From assembly GCA_029975055.1 (NCBI GenBank), contig JARKPU010000013.1:496001-560000 (forward strand): a stretch of DNA of 64,000 bases, given 5' to 3'. Below are positions 36,300 through 43,466 of the stretch, one piece after another. Numbering within the stretch: position 1 is the stretch's first letter; the number at the start of each line of letters is the position of its first letter. This DNA is from Anaerolinea sp. GTDB taxonomy: Bacteria > Chloroflexota > Anaerolineae > Anaerolineales > Anaerolineaceae. The notes beneath the pieces were generated by a model. The model searched no databases. It had not been told where the DNA came from and was given only the letters and a program-made list of their open reading frames with translations. The position numbers and the translations under genes were made by a program.

Positions 36300-36328
36300 A
36301 GTATAGCGGTTACGCGCCTTTGAATCAA
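36300..36328 (-). promoter_or_regulatory. Promoter of the fatty acid hydroxylase gene
   Basis: Minus-strand TTGATT (36323-36328) and TATACT (36300-36305) with a 17-base spacer, about 45 bases before the start codon. Confidence 0.65.
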
Positions 36329-36375
36329 GCGCTAAAGGGTGAACTTTGGCAGAAAATTATCTGATTTCAAGCCTA

Positions 36376-36404
36376 TTGACTTTTTCTCCCCTCGCCCATA
36401 AAAT
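36376..36404 (+). promoter_or_regulatory. Promoter of the gcv operon
   Basis: TTGACT (36376-36381) and TAAAAT (36399-36404) with a 17-base spacer, immediately upstream of the glycine riboswitch. Confidence 0.75.
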
Positions 36405-36423
36405 GATTATCGGCAGCCAGGCG

Positions 36424-36587
36424 TCTCCGGGAAGAGCTTCCCTTCACTGGGAACACCGAAGGGGCAAACCCGTTCAGGGTGAATCTCTCAGGTAACAAGG
36501 ACCCGGAACCTCAAACTCTCTGGAGAGTCGCAAGACACCGACGGGGCAAACCCTTCACAGGGTGAATCTCTCAGGTAACAAACAGAG
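36424..36587 (+). promoter_or_regulatory. Tandem glycine riboswitch
   Basis: Two consecutive aptamers with the glycine riboswitch core. In the first, CACCGAAGGGGCAA is followed by GGTGAATCTCTCAGGTAAC and GGAC. In the second, CACCGACGGGGCAA is followed by the same GGTGAATCTCTCAGGTAAC. The P1 stem of aptamer 2 can form between CTCTG (36518-36522) and CAGAG (36583-36587), directly next to the terminator. It senses glycine and, as in other gcv operons, probably turns transcription on. The downstream genes encode glycine cleavage proteins, in full agreement. Confidence 0.95.
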
Positions 36588-36617
36588 GGCGCGGTGTTTG
36601 ATCGACCGCGCCTTTTT
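36588..36617 (+). terminator. Riboswitch expression-platform terminator
   Basis: GGCGCGGT (36588-36595) pairs with ACCGCGCC (36605-36612) over a nine-base loop, then five Ts. Its 5' arm abuts the 3' strand of aptamer-2 P1, so glycine-stabilised P1 could disfavour the terminator. Confidence 0.85.
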
Positions 36618-36649
36618 GGTTTGACCACCATCTTTCCCAGGAGGTTAAT

Positions 36650-37042
36650 GTGAATACCCCAAGCGACCGTAAGTACACCCAATCGGATGAATGGGTAAAA
36701 CTGGAAGGCGATATCGCCACCGTCGGCGTGAGCGATTATGCCCAGGATGCCCTGTCGGACGTGGTCTTCTTCGAAGCCGTTGTTTCGGTCGGCGATACGG
36801 TGCAGGCAAAGACGCAAATTGCCACGCTCGAATCGGTCAAAGCAGCCGCAGATGTGAATGCGCCGCTTTCCGGCGAGGTGATCGAGATCAATGAAGACCT
36901 GGCCTCCTCCCCGGAGCTGGTCAACAGCGATCCTTACGGCAAGGCCTGGATGCTCAAGCTCAAAGTGAGCAACCCGGCCGAGTACGATGCGCTGATGGAC
37001 GCCGCGGCTTACGAAGCCTATTGCGCCGGGAGAAGCCATTGA
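36650..37042 (+). CDS. gcvH: Glycine cleavage system H protein
   Basis: A 130-residue lipoyl carrier protein. The lipoyl lysine lies in the TLESVKAAADVNAPLSGEV motif; the N-terminus (KYTQSDEWVKLEGDIATVGVSDYAQ) is typical. The start is GTG at 36650 with a strong AGGAGG five bases upstream. It is the first gene after the glycine riboswitch, and its stop overlaps the gcvPA start. Confidence 0.95.
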   Translation: MNTPSDRKYTQSDEWVKLEGDIATVGVSDYAQDALSDVVFFEAVVSVGDTVQAKTQIATLESVKAAADVNAPLSGEVIEINEDLASSPELVNSDPYGKAWMLKLKVSNPAEYDALMDAAAYEAYCAGRSH

Positions 37043-38397
37043 TGTTCGTCCCCCATTCCGACTTAGACCGCGAGGTCATGCTCAAAGCCATCGGCGCGAA
37101 GCGGTTAGAAGACCTCTTCACCGATGTGCCCAAACACCTGCGCTTCCCCAAACTCGACCTGCCGCCCGCCCAAACCGAAATGGAAGTGCTCGCCACCCTC
37201 AACGAGATGGCAATGTCCAACCTTTCGGTGCGCGACGCGATCTGCTTTCTCGGGGGCGGGGCCTATCATCATTACATTCCCGCCGCGGTGGATGCCATCA
37301 TCCAGCGAGGCGAATTCCTCACAGCCTACACGCCCTACCAGCCCGAGGTATCGCAAGGCACGCTCCAGGCAATCTTTGAATACCAGTCAATGATCGCCGC
37401 GTTGACGGGCATGGATGTTTCGAACGCATCGCACTACGATGGAGCCACAGCCGCCGCCGAAGCCGTCGTGATGGCCTACCATAACTTCCGGGGTAAACGC
37501 TGCACGGCTGTCGTTTCGCAGGCGCTCCACCCCCAATATCGTCAGGTCATCCGCACGTACACCCAGGGCTACCCGGGGTTCAATGTCATCGGAGATGAAA
37601 ACACCGCCGGCGACCCGCTTGCGGAACCCGAGAGCCTGTTGCCGTTGATCACCAGCGACACGGCCATCGTAATGGTGCAATACCCCGACTACTTCGGGCG
37701 GATTTACGACTACACGAAAATCGGCGAGGCCGCCCATGCCGCCGGCGCTCTCTTCTGCGTGGCAGTGAACCCGATTGCCCTCGGCCTGCTCAAACCCCCT
37801 TCGGATTTTGGCGCTGATATCGTCGTCGGCGAAGGCCAGCCCCTCGGCATCCCCCTCTCTTTTGGCGGTCCTTACCTGGGCATCCTCGCCACCCGCAAGG
37901 AATATGTTCGCAAGCTGGCGGGCCGCCTCGTTGGCGAAACGATCGACTCGGAAGGCAAGCGCGCCTACGTCCTCACCCTCACCGCCCGCGAGCAGCACAT
38001 CCGCCGCGAGAAAGCCACATCGAACATCTGCACCAATCAAGGGCTGGTCGCCCTGGCTTCCACCGTGTACATGAGCCTGCTGGGCAGACAGGGGTTGCGT
38101 CAGGTGGCCGAACTGTGCTATCACAAGGCTCACCACGCCGCCGACCGTATCGCTCAGATACCCGGCTTTAGCGTCTGCTCGGGCGCTCCTTTCTTCCATG
38201 AATTCATTGTCTGCTGCCCAAAACCGGTTGAGGAAATCAACGATTACCTGTTGAACTACAACATCCTGGGCGGCTATGACCTCGGGCAGGATTACCCCGG
38301 CCTTGAAAACCACATGCTGGTGGCAGTGACCGAATTGATCAGCGCAGAAGATATCGATGCCTTCTGTGAAGCACTCGAGGAGGCCGTCAATGACTGA
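37042..38397 (+). CDS. gcvPA: Glycine dehydrogenase (decarboxylating) subunit 1
   Basis: A 451-residue N-terminal half of the P protein, which decarboxylates glycine and passes the aminomethyl group to lipoyl-GcvH. Recognisable are FLGGGAYHHYIPAAVD, FLTAYTPYQPEVSQGTLQ, QSMIAALTGMDVSNASHYDGATA and FGGPYLGILATRKEYVRKLAGRLVG. The start at 37042 (TGATG overlap with gcvH) matches the family N-terminus; the frame open from 37021 is not used. Overlaps gcvPB by eight bases. Confidence 0.95.
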   Translation: MFVPHSDLDREVMLKAIGAKRLEDLFTDVPKHLRFPKLDLPPAQTEMEVLATLNEMAMSNLSVRDAICFLGGGAYHHYIPAAVDAIIQRGEFLTAYTPYQPEVSQGTLQAIFEYQSMIAALTGMDVSNASHYDGATAAAEAVVMAYHNFRGKRCTAVVSQALHPQYRQVIRTYTQGYPGFNVIGDENTAGDPLAEPESLLPLITSDTAIVMVQYPDYFGRIYDYTKIGEAAHAAGALFCVAVNPIALGLLKPPSDFGADIVVGEGQPLGIPLSFGGPYLGILATRKEYVRKLAGRLVGETIDSEGKRAYVLTLTAREQHIRREKATSNICTNQGLVALASTVYMSLLGRQGLRQVAELCYHKAHHAADRIAQIPGFSVCSGAPFFHEFIVCCPKPVEEINDYLLNYNILGGYDLGQDYPGLENHMLVAVTELISAEDIDAFCEALEEAVND

Positions 38398-39859
38398 ACC
38401 TACGCTGTATGAACTCTCCTCGCAAGGGCGCCCCGGGTTTCGCTTTCCTCAGCCGGATGTCCCCCTCACCCCGCTACCCGAGGGTTTCCTCCGCAAGGAT
38501 CTGAACTTCCCCGAGGTCGCTGAAGTGGATGTCATTCGGCATTTCACGCGATTGTCGCGCTTGAATTACAGCATCGACCAGGGCATTTACCCCCTCGGCT
38601 CCTGCACGATGAAGTACAACCCGCGCATCAACGAAGCCGCCGCCCGCCTGCCCGGTTTTGCTCACCTGCATCCGCTCCAGCCGGTTGAGACGGTCCAAGG
38701 GGCGCTGGAGTTGATGTATGAGCTGCAATCCTGGCTGGCAGAGATCGCCGGTTTTGCGGCGGTCAGCCTGCAGCCGGCTGCCGGCGCTCATGGAGAATTG
38801 ACCGGCATTCTGATCATGCGCGCCTATCACCAGTCGCGCGGCGATTCCGCCCGAACGCGCGTGCTCATCCCCGATTCCGCGCACGGCACCAACCCCGCCA
38901 CATCGGCGATGAGCGGCTTCCAGGTGGTGAATGTCCCCACCGATGCCGCCGGGAACATCGACCTCGCCGTTCTGCGCACCCTCTGCGATGCCACCACCGC
39001 AGGGATCATGATCACCAACCCCAACACCCTCGGCCTGTTCGATCAAAACCTGCTGGATGCGATCGCGCTGGTTCATCAGGCCGGCGGACTGGTCTATGGC
39101 GACGGCGCCAACCTGAATGCTCTGCTGGGCGTGGCCCGCCCCGGCGATCTCGGCATCGATGTGATGCACTTCAACCTGCACAAGACCTTCTCCACCCCGC
39201 ACGGCGGCGGTGGGCCGGGCTCCGGCCCGGTAGGTGTGGCAAAACACCTCGTGGATTTTCTCCCCGGCCCCATCGTGGAAATCGTCGAAGAGGGCGACGA
39301 AGACATGCCCCCCTTATTCGGCCTCGTGCAGCCCAAGAAGTCGATCGGCCGCGTAAAAACCTTCTTCGGCCATTTCGGAATGTTTGTGCGGGCCTACACC
39401 TATATCTCCATGCACGGGCCTGAAGGCCTGCGCGCCGTGGCCGAAAATGCCGTCTTGAACGCCAATTATCTGCTGGCTCGCCTGCGCAGCGCCTACAAAG
39501 TTCCCTACGACCGGACTTGCATGCACGAGTTCGTCCTGGAAGGGCGCTGGGAGGATGCGCCGGAGGTCATCGCGCTCGATATCTCCAAACGCCTGATGGA
39601 TTACGGCGTTCACCCACCCACCAATTACTTCCCGCTCATCGTGCACGATGCGCTGATGATCGAACCCACCGAGACGGAGTCGTTACAATCGCTGGATGCC
39701 TTTGCCGATGTGCTCTTGAAGGTCGCCGATGAAGCGCACCAGTCTCCTCAACTGTTGAAAGACGCTCCCCACAACACTCCAATTCGCCGCGTCGATGAAG
39801 TCAAAGCCGCGCGCGACCTGGTCTTGTGCTGCTGGGTGCCCGAAGCTGAATCGAACTGA
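38390..39859 (+). CDS. gcvPB: Glycine dehydrogenase (decarboxylating) subunit 2
   Basis: The C-terminal half of the P protein, 489 residues, carrying the PLP-binding lysine in HFNLHKTFSTPHGGGGPGSGP. Other family blocks are YPLGSCTMKYNPRINE, QPAAGAHGE and DSAHGTNPAT. With GcvPA it forms the alpha2-beta2 decarboxylase. gcvT and the dihydrolipoamide dehydrogenase are not adjacent. A hairpin terminator follows. Confidence 0.95.
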   Translation: MTEPTLYELSSQGRPGFRFPQPDVPLTPLPEGFLRKDLNFPEVAEVDVIRHFTRLSRLNYSIDQGIYPLGSCTMKYNPRINEAAARLPGFAHLHPLQPVETVQGALELMYELQSWLAEIAGFAAVSLQPAAGAHGELTGILIMRAYHQSRGDSARTRVLIPDSAHGTNPATSAMSGFQVVNVPTDAAGNIDLAVLRTLCDATTAGIMITNPNTLGLFDQNLLDAIALVHQAGGLVYGDGANLNALLGVARPGDLGIDVMHFNLHKTFSTPHGGGGPGSGPVGVAKHLVDFLPGPIVEIVEEGDEDMPPLFGLVQPKKSIGRVKTFFGHFGMFVRAYTYISMHGPEGLRAVAENAVLNANYLLARLRSAYKVPYDRTCMHEFVLEGRWEDAPEVIALDISKRLMDYGVHPPTNYFPLIVHDALMIEPTETESLQSLDAFADVLLKVADEAHQSPQLLKDAPHNTPIRRVDEVKAARDLVLCCWVPEAESN

Positions 39860-39880
39860 CGGGCTTGATCCGAACAGAAA

Positions 39881-39910
39881 ACGAGCGGGCCGGTACGCCG
39901 GTCCGCTCGT
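39881..39910 (+). terminator. Terminator hairpin after gcvPB
   Basis: ACGAGCGGGCCGG (39881-39893) pairs with CCGGTCCGCTCGT (39898-39910) over a four-base loop, one G-T pair. The tail TTACATTT is only moderately T-rich. Confidence 0.65.
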
Positions 39911-39920
39911 TACATTTGCA

Positions 39921-39967
39921 TTGCAATCATTTGCCCCGATTGCAAAACCCAACCCGCTTAGTATGAT
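39921..39967 (+). promoter_or_regulatory. Promoter with overlapping inverted repeat before the Flp-like gene
   Basis: TTGCAA (39940-39945) and TATGAT (39962-39967) with a 16-base spacer. The -35 box is the right end of an inverted repeat TTGCAATC (39921-39928)/GATTGCAA (39938-39945), a likely operator. The predicted start near 39974 favours the downstream GTG at 40038 as the translational start. Confidence 0.5.
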
Positions 39968-40037
39968 TAAAGATACCCAAAGGATTTTCGATCGGGCGAA
40001 ATATACCATACACCTGGGGAGGAAGGAGGTTGGGCTT

Positions 40038-40184
40038 GTGATCGAAAAGCGATGCGGGGTTGCTCAAGGCCTTGTTGAATATGCACTCATTCTCATGCTG
40101 GTCGTTATTGTGGTGATCGTCATCCTGGCTCTCATCGGTCCGCGCATCGGGACGATGTTCAGTAATGTTGTGGTCAGCATATGA
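40038..40184 (+). CDS. Flp-type pilin-like small membrane peptide
   Basis: A 48-residue peptide: short N-terminus, the AQGLVEYALI motif like that of Flp/TadE-type prepilins, then a hydrophobic helix (LMLVVIVVIVILALIG). Cleavage before QGLVEY would place the conserved Glu at +5, with Ala rather than the usual Gly at -1. GTG at 40038 is chosen because AGGAGG ends eight bases upstream and a promoter is well placed; ATG at 39963 in the same frame lies within the promoter. No Tad assembly genes are in the window. Confidence 0.75.
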   Translation: MIEKRCGVAQGLVEYALILMLVVIVVIVILALIGPRIGTMFSNVVVSI

Positions 40185-40213
40185 AAAATGCCCCGGCAAA
40201 ACCGGGGCATTTT
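40185..40213. terminator. Bidirectional terminator between Flp-like and YtxH genes
   Basis: Perfect 12-base palindrome AAAATGCCCCGG (40185-40196)/CCGGGGCATTTT (40202-40213) with loop CAAAA; GC core flanked by A/T tracts serves both converging genes. Confidence 0.85.
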
Positions 40214-40225
40214 GGTTGGTGCAGT

Positions 40226-40516
40226 CTAATCTGCCGGTATTTCCCTGACCTCTTGCGGCAAGGCATTGACCCGGCTGCGAATCATTGCGCCGAAGTTGGA
40301 CACCTTCTCCCGCGCTTCAGAAACCAGTGTTTTTGCCCTTTCTCGTCCATCCGTCAGGGTGTGGTTGGTCTTTTCGACAATCTCCTCACCCTTTTCGCGC
40401 AAGAACGCGCGCGTCTGTACGCCCGACTGGGGTGCCGCTAAAAGTGCCACGGCCACACCTGCAAGGCTGCCAATCACCAGGCCGATCCCAAGGTTGATAG
40501 CTCGGTTTTTAGACAT
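40226..40516 (-). CDS. YtxH domain small stress protein
   Basis: A 96-residue protein with an N-terminal membrane helix (LGIGLVIGSLAGVAVALLAAPQSG) and the GxxxxR-type turn followed by an amphipathic helix rich in Lys/Glu (EKGEEIVEKTNHTL, VSEAREKVSNFG). This is the YtxH/gas-vesicle-like pattern often associated with general stress. Preceded by AAGGAC. It converges with the Flp-like gene. Confidence 0.82.
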   Translation of the reverse strand: MSKNRAINLGIGLVIGSLAGVAVALLAAPQSGVQTRAFLREKGEEIVEKTNHTLTDGRERAKTLVSEAREKVSNFGAMIRSRVNALPQEVREIPAD

Positions 40517-40750
40517 TCTGTCCTTTCTCCTTTATATTGATAGCCGGTTTTGTTTTTCCGCACCTCTACGCCATATTCGAGTATGAAAAGAGCACGGAGA
40601 TGCTTGTACCCCCATGCTCTTTCATCGCGGTCGGCTTCGGACGCGATTACCGGTAAATCAACACCAATATTACCCTATTTATCCTCAATGTCAATACTTT
40701 TTCTACGATTCGGTGTTATAGTTTATTTTGAACCGCCTTTGGAGGTATTC

Positions 40751-40789
40751 ATGAATCTCGGCTCTAAAAACAATCGTATAGGTGCTTGA
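40751..40789 (+). CDS. Short upstream ORF MNLGSKNNRIGA
   Basis: Twelve codons with a strong Shine-Dalgarno GGAGG (40741-40745) at five-base spacing. The stop lies three bases before the metallophosphoesterase ATG, which itself lacks a good ribosome site, so translation of this ORF may couple to the next gene. It could also be the end of a longer unrecognised frame from 40550. The 230 bases upstream hold a loose inverted repeat (AAAGAGCA 40587-40594/TGCTCTTT 40615-40622) and nothing else I recognise. Confidence 0.4.
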   Translation: MNLGSKNNRIGA

Positions 40790-40792
40790 AGC

Positions 40793-41926
40793 ATGGAAAT
40801 CCGCGATTTCCAGCACCTTAAGCATTTCCCGGGCACCGAAGGCAACCCGTTCGACCGCGTCTTGCGCCGCCTGAACGAGCTGCAGGAGCTGCCCTGGCCC
40901 CTCTTCAGCCTGATTATCTTGATCCTGGCCTGGGTGCCCTCCTACCTTCAACCATGGCGCGCTGCCGGGCTGTTTGCTTTCTTTCTGCTCGATTGGGCCA
41001 TGCTTGCCGCGCTCCCCAGGGCCGGGGTGTCATTCGGCCCGCCCAGGCCGGTCGTTCTTTACCTGGCCTTGCTGCGCCTGCCGTTCGCATTCCTGCCAAT
41101 CCCTTATGCACTGGCCTTACAAATCATCGGCACGCTTTTGGTGATCTATGCTTTCTGGATCGAGCCGCACCGCCTCACGCTCACCCGCCAGAGGTTGACC
41201 ACCCCAAAGCTGAACGGCACCCTGCGGGTTCTTCACCTGGGCGATCTGCACCTTGAACGCATCACTCGCCGAGAACGCCTCCTCAACCGCTGGATTGCCG
41301 ACCTCAAACCGGATCTCATTCTCTTTTCCGGTGATATTCTCAACCTTTCGTACGTGGAAGATCCAACCGCCATCCGCCAGGCGCGCGAAGTGATCGCCGA
41401 ATGGAAAGCCCCGCTGGGCACGTTTTTCGTCAGCGGGAGCGAAGCCGTTGACCTGGCGCACGTCTTCCCTGGCCTCGTCGAGGGGTTGCCCCTCACCTGG
41501 CTGGATAACCGGTCGGTAACCCTTCAGACTCATGCCGGCGAGCTGGATATCATCGGCCTGACGTGCTCTCACCGCCCCTTCCGCGACGCGCCCGTGCTCG
41601 AAGAACTGGCTGCACGTTCAAACGGGCATCTAAACATCCTGTTATATCACTCACCTGACCTTGCGCCGAACGCCTCCCGGCTGGGAATCGATCTGCAGCT
41701 CTCCGGCCATACCCACGGCGGGCAGGTTCGCCTGCCATTCATCGGGCCGTTATTCACCGCTTCGCTCTACGGCCGTGTTTTCGCCTCGGGCCGTTACCAG
41801 ATCGGCGACTTCACCCTCTATATCACCCGCGGCATCGGCATGGAAGGGAAAGCCGCGCCGCGCGTGCGGTTCTTATGCCCGCCCGAAATTATCCTTTGGG
41901 AAATTGGCCCGGCGGATGTAAAATAA
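40793..41926 (+). CDS. Membrane metallophosphoesterase
   Basis: A 377-residue protein: four hydrophobic helices in the first 130 residues, then a calcineurin-like phosphoesterase domain. Metal motifs: GDLHLE, SGDIL, LLYHSPD and SGHTHGGQ. The usual GNHE/D motif is replaced by VSGSEAVD, so the Asn and His that bind metal/phosphate are missing. YkoQ/YaeI-like membrane phosphoesterases with UDP-sugar or lipid substrates are the nearest layout. Follows a 12-codon ORF with likely coupling. Confidence 0.82.
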   Translation: MEIRDFQHLKHFPGTEGNPFDRVLRRLNELQELPWPLFSLIILILAWVPSYLQPWRAAGLFAFFLLDWAMLAALPRAGVSFGPPRPVVLYLALLRLPFAFLPIPYALALQIIGTLLVIYAFWIEPHRLTLTRQRLTTPKLNGTLRVLHLGDLHLERITRRERLLNRWIADLKPDLILFSGDILNLSYVEDPTAIRQAREVIAEWKAPLGTFFVSGSEAVDLAHVFPGLVEGLPLTWLDNRSVTLQTHAGELDIIGLTCSHRPFRDAPVLEELAARSNGHLNILLYHSPDLAPNASRLGIDLQLSGHTHGGQVRLPFIGPLFTASLYGRVFASGRYQIGDFTLYITRGIGMEGKAAPRVRFLCPPEIILWEIGPADVK

Positions 41927-41953
41927 ACCCAAATTTATACATAGGAGAACACA

Positions 41954-43396
41954 TTGATCCCCTCAGAACTGCTCCCAACTCCGCACACTGCGTTACGACC
42001 GGCTGCCCCCGCGAAGCCCCGTGCCGCGCTCGAAATTCGCCTGCGCTATGCGCCCGCCTCTCCTGCTTTGGGCGAACCGGGTAAAACCGCCGGCGATCTC
42101 TTCCTCCAGCAACAGGACGGAGGCACAGCCCTGCTGGTTTCCTTAGGCCCCGAAGGCAAAGCCACAGCCGAGACTTTCCGAAAGGCTGGAGGAGCGATCG
42201 GCAAATGGTTGCTGGCTGGTTCCGTCACCGAGGCAGATTTGCCCCTCACCGGCATAGATTTTCAGGCCGTTTCCGGCTCACTGCTCGCCCTGCTCGAAGG
42301 CATCCGCCTGGGCAGCTACCGTTTCGAGCGGTATAAGAAGCCGGAAAACCCCGCTGAACGGGTGACGGTTTATGTTTCAAGTGACGACCCCGATCTTGAC
42401 CGCCTTCTACAGGATGTGGAAATCGTCACCGATGCGGTCATGTTGGCCCGTGAATGGAGCCATGAACCCGCCAACGTGATCAACCCGCCCAGCCTCGCCG
42501 AACGAGCTTTGGCATTGGCGCAAGAAACGGGCATGAAGTGCACCATCTTCACCGAGGCAGACCTGGAGGCCATGCACGCCGGCGCCATCCTTGCCGTCGG
42601 CAAAGGCAGCCAGACCCCTCCGCGCTTGATTGTGCTCGAATATCCCGGAAAGGCCCCGCATTCCGGCGATAAACCGGTCATCCTGGTCGGGAAAGCCCTC
42701 ACGTTCGATTCGGGCGGCTATTCGATTAAAGATTCGACCAATATCCAGGGCATGAAGTATGACAAATGCGGCGGCATCACCGTGCTGGCCACCCTGCTGG
42801 CGGCCGCGCGCCTTGGCGTCGAGCAGCCCATCGTCGGCATTGTCGGCGCGGCCGAGAACATGATCTCCGGCGAAGCCTACCGCCCGGATGATATCATCAC
42901 CGCTATGTCGGGCAAGACCGTGGAAATCGTCTCGACGGATGCCGAAGGCCGCCTTGTCCTGGCCGACGCCCTCACCTACGCCCAAAAGAACTACGAAGCC
43001 AAAGCCGTCATCGACCTGGCCACCCTTACCGGCGGTGTGGTGGTGGCTTTAGGCCGGGTCCGCGCCGGCATCATGGGCAACGATCAGCCATTGATCGATG
43101 CGCTCATCGCCGCCGGCGAACGCACCGCCGAACGCCTCTGGCAGCTTCCTCTCGATGAGGACTATCTGCAATCCACCAAGGGCGATGACGCCGACCTGAA
43201 GAATTCCGGCGGGCGTGAAGGCCACGCCATCTTAGGGGGTATATTCCTCAAGCAATTCGTCGAGGATTCCGTGCCTTGGGCGCACCTCGATATCGCCGGG
43301 CTTGCCGATAGCCCGAAAGACCTGCCTTACTGCCCAAAGGGCGCCACCGGGTTCGGCGTGCGCTTGCTGCTGGATTACCTGGCACACCTCGAATAA
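41954..43396 (+). CDS. pepA: Leucyl aminopeptidase, M17 family
   Basis: A 480-residue di-zinc cytosolic aminopeptidase. The C-terminal catalytic domain shows VGKALTFDSGGYSIK, MKYDKCGG and the family signature STDAEGRLVLADAL; the N-terminal domain is variable as usual. The start is TTG at 41954 with AGGAGA five bases upstream, and no ATG fits. A strong hairpin terminator lies between it and the convergent alaS. Confidence 0.93.
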   Translation: MIPSELLPTPHTALRPAAPAKPRAALEIRLRYAPASPALGEPGKTAGDLFLQQQDGGTALLVSLGPEGKATAETFRKAGGAIGKWLLAGSVTEADLPLTGIDFQAVSGSLLALLEGIRLGSYRFERYKKPENPAERVTVYVSSDDPDLDRLLQDVEIVTDAVMLAREWSHEPANVINPPSLAERALALAQETGMKCTIFTEADLEAMHAGAILAVGKGSQTPPRLIVLEYPGKAPHSGDKPVILVGKALTFDSGGYSIKDSTNIQGMKYDKCGGITVLATLLAAARLGVEQPIVGIVGAAENMISGEAYRPDDIITAMSGKTVEIVSTDAEGRLVLADALTYAQKNYEAKAVIDLATLTGGVVVALGRVRAGIMGNDQPLIDALIAAGERTAERLWQLPLDEDYLQSTKGDDADLKNSGGREGHAILGGIFLKQFVEDSVPWAHLDIAGLADSPKDLPYCPKGATGFGVRLLLDYLAHLE

Positions 43397-43422
43397 CCCG
43401 CCAGCTCAATGCGAAGGTGAAA

Positions 43423-43466
43423 AGAGCAGCCGAGCGGATGGTTTCTCCCATCCGCTCGGCTGCTCT
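43423..43466. terminator. Strong hairpin terminator between pepA and alaS
   Basis: A perfect 19-base stem (43423-43441/43448-43466) with six-base loop TTTCTC. On the plus strand it is followed by AGCTGG and six Ts, which lie within the last alaS codons. The right arm touches the alaS stop. Confidence 0.8.
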
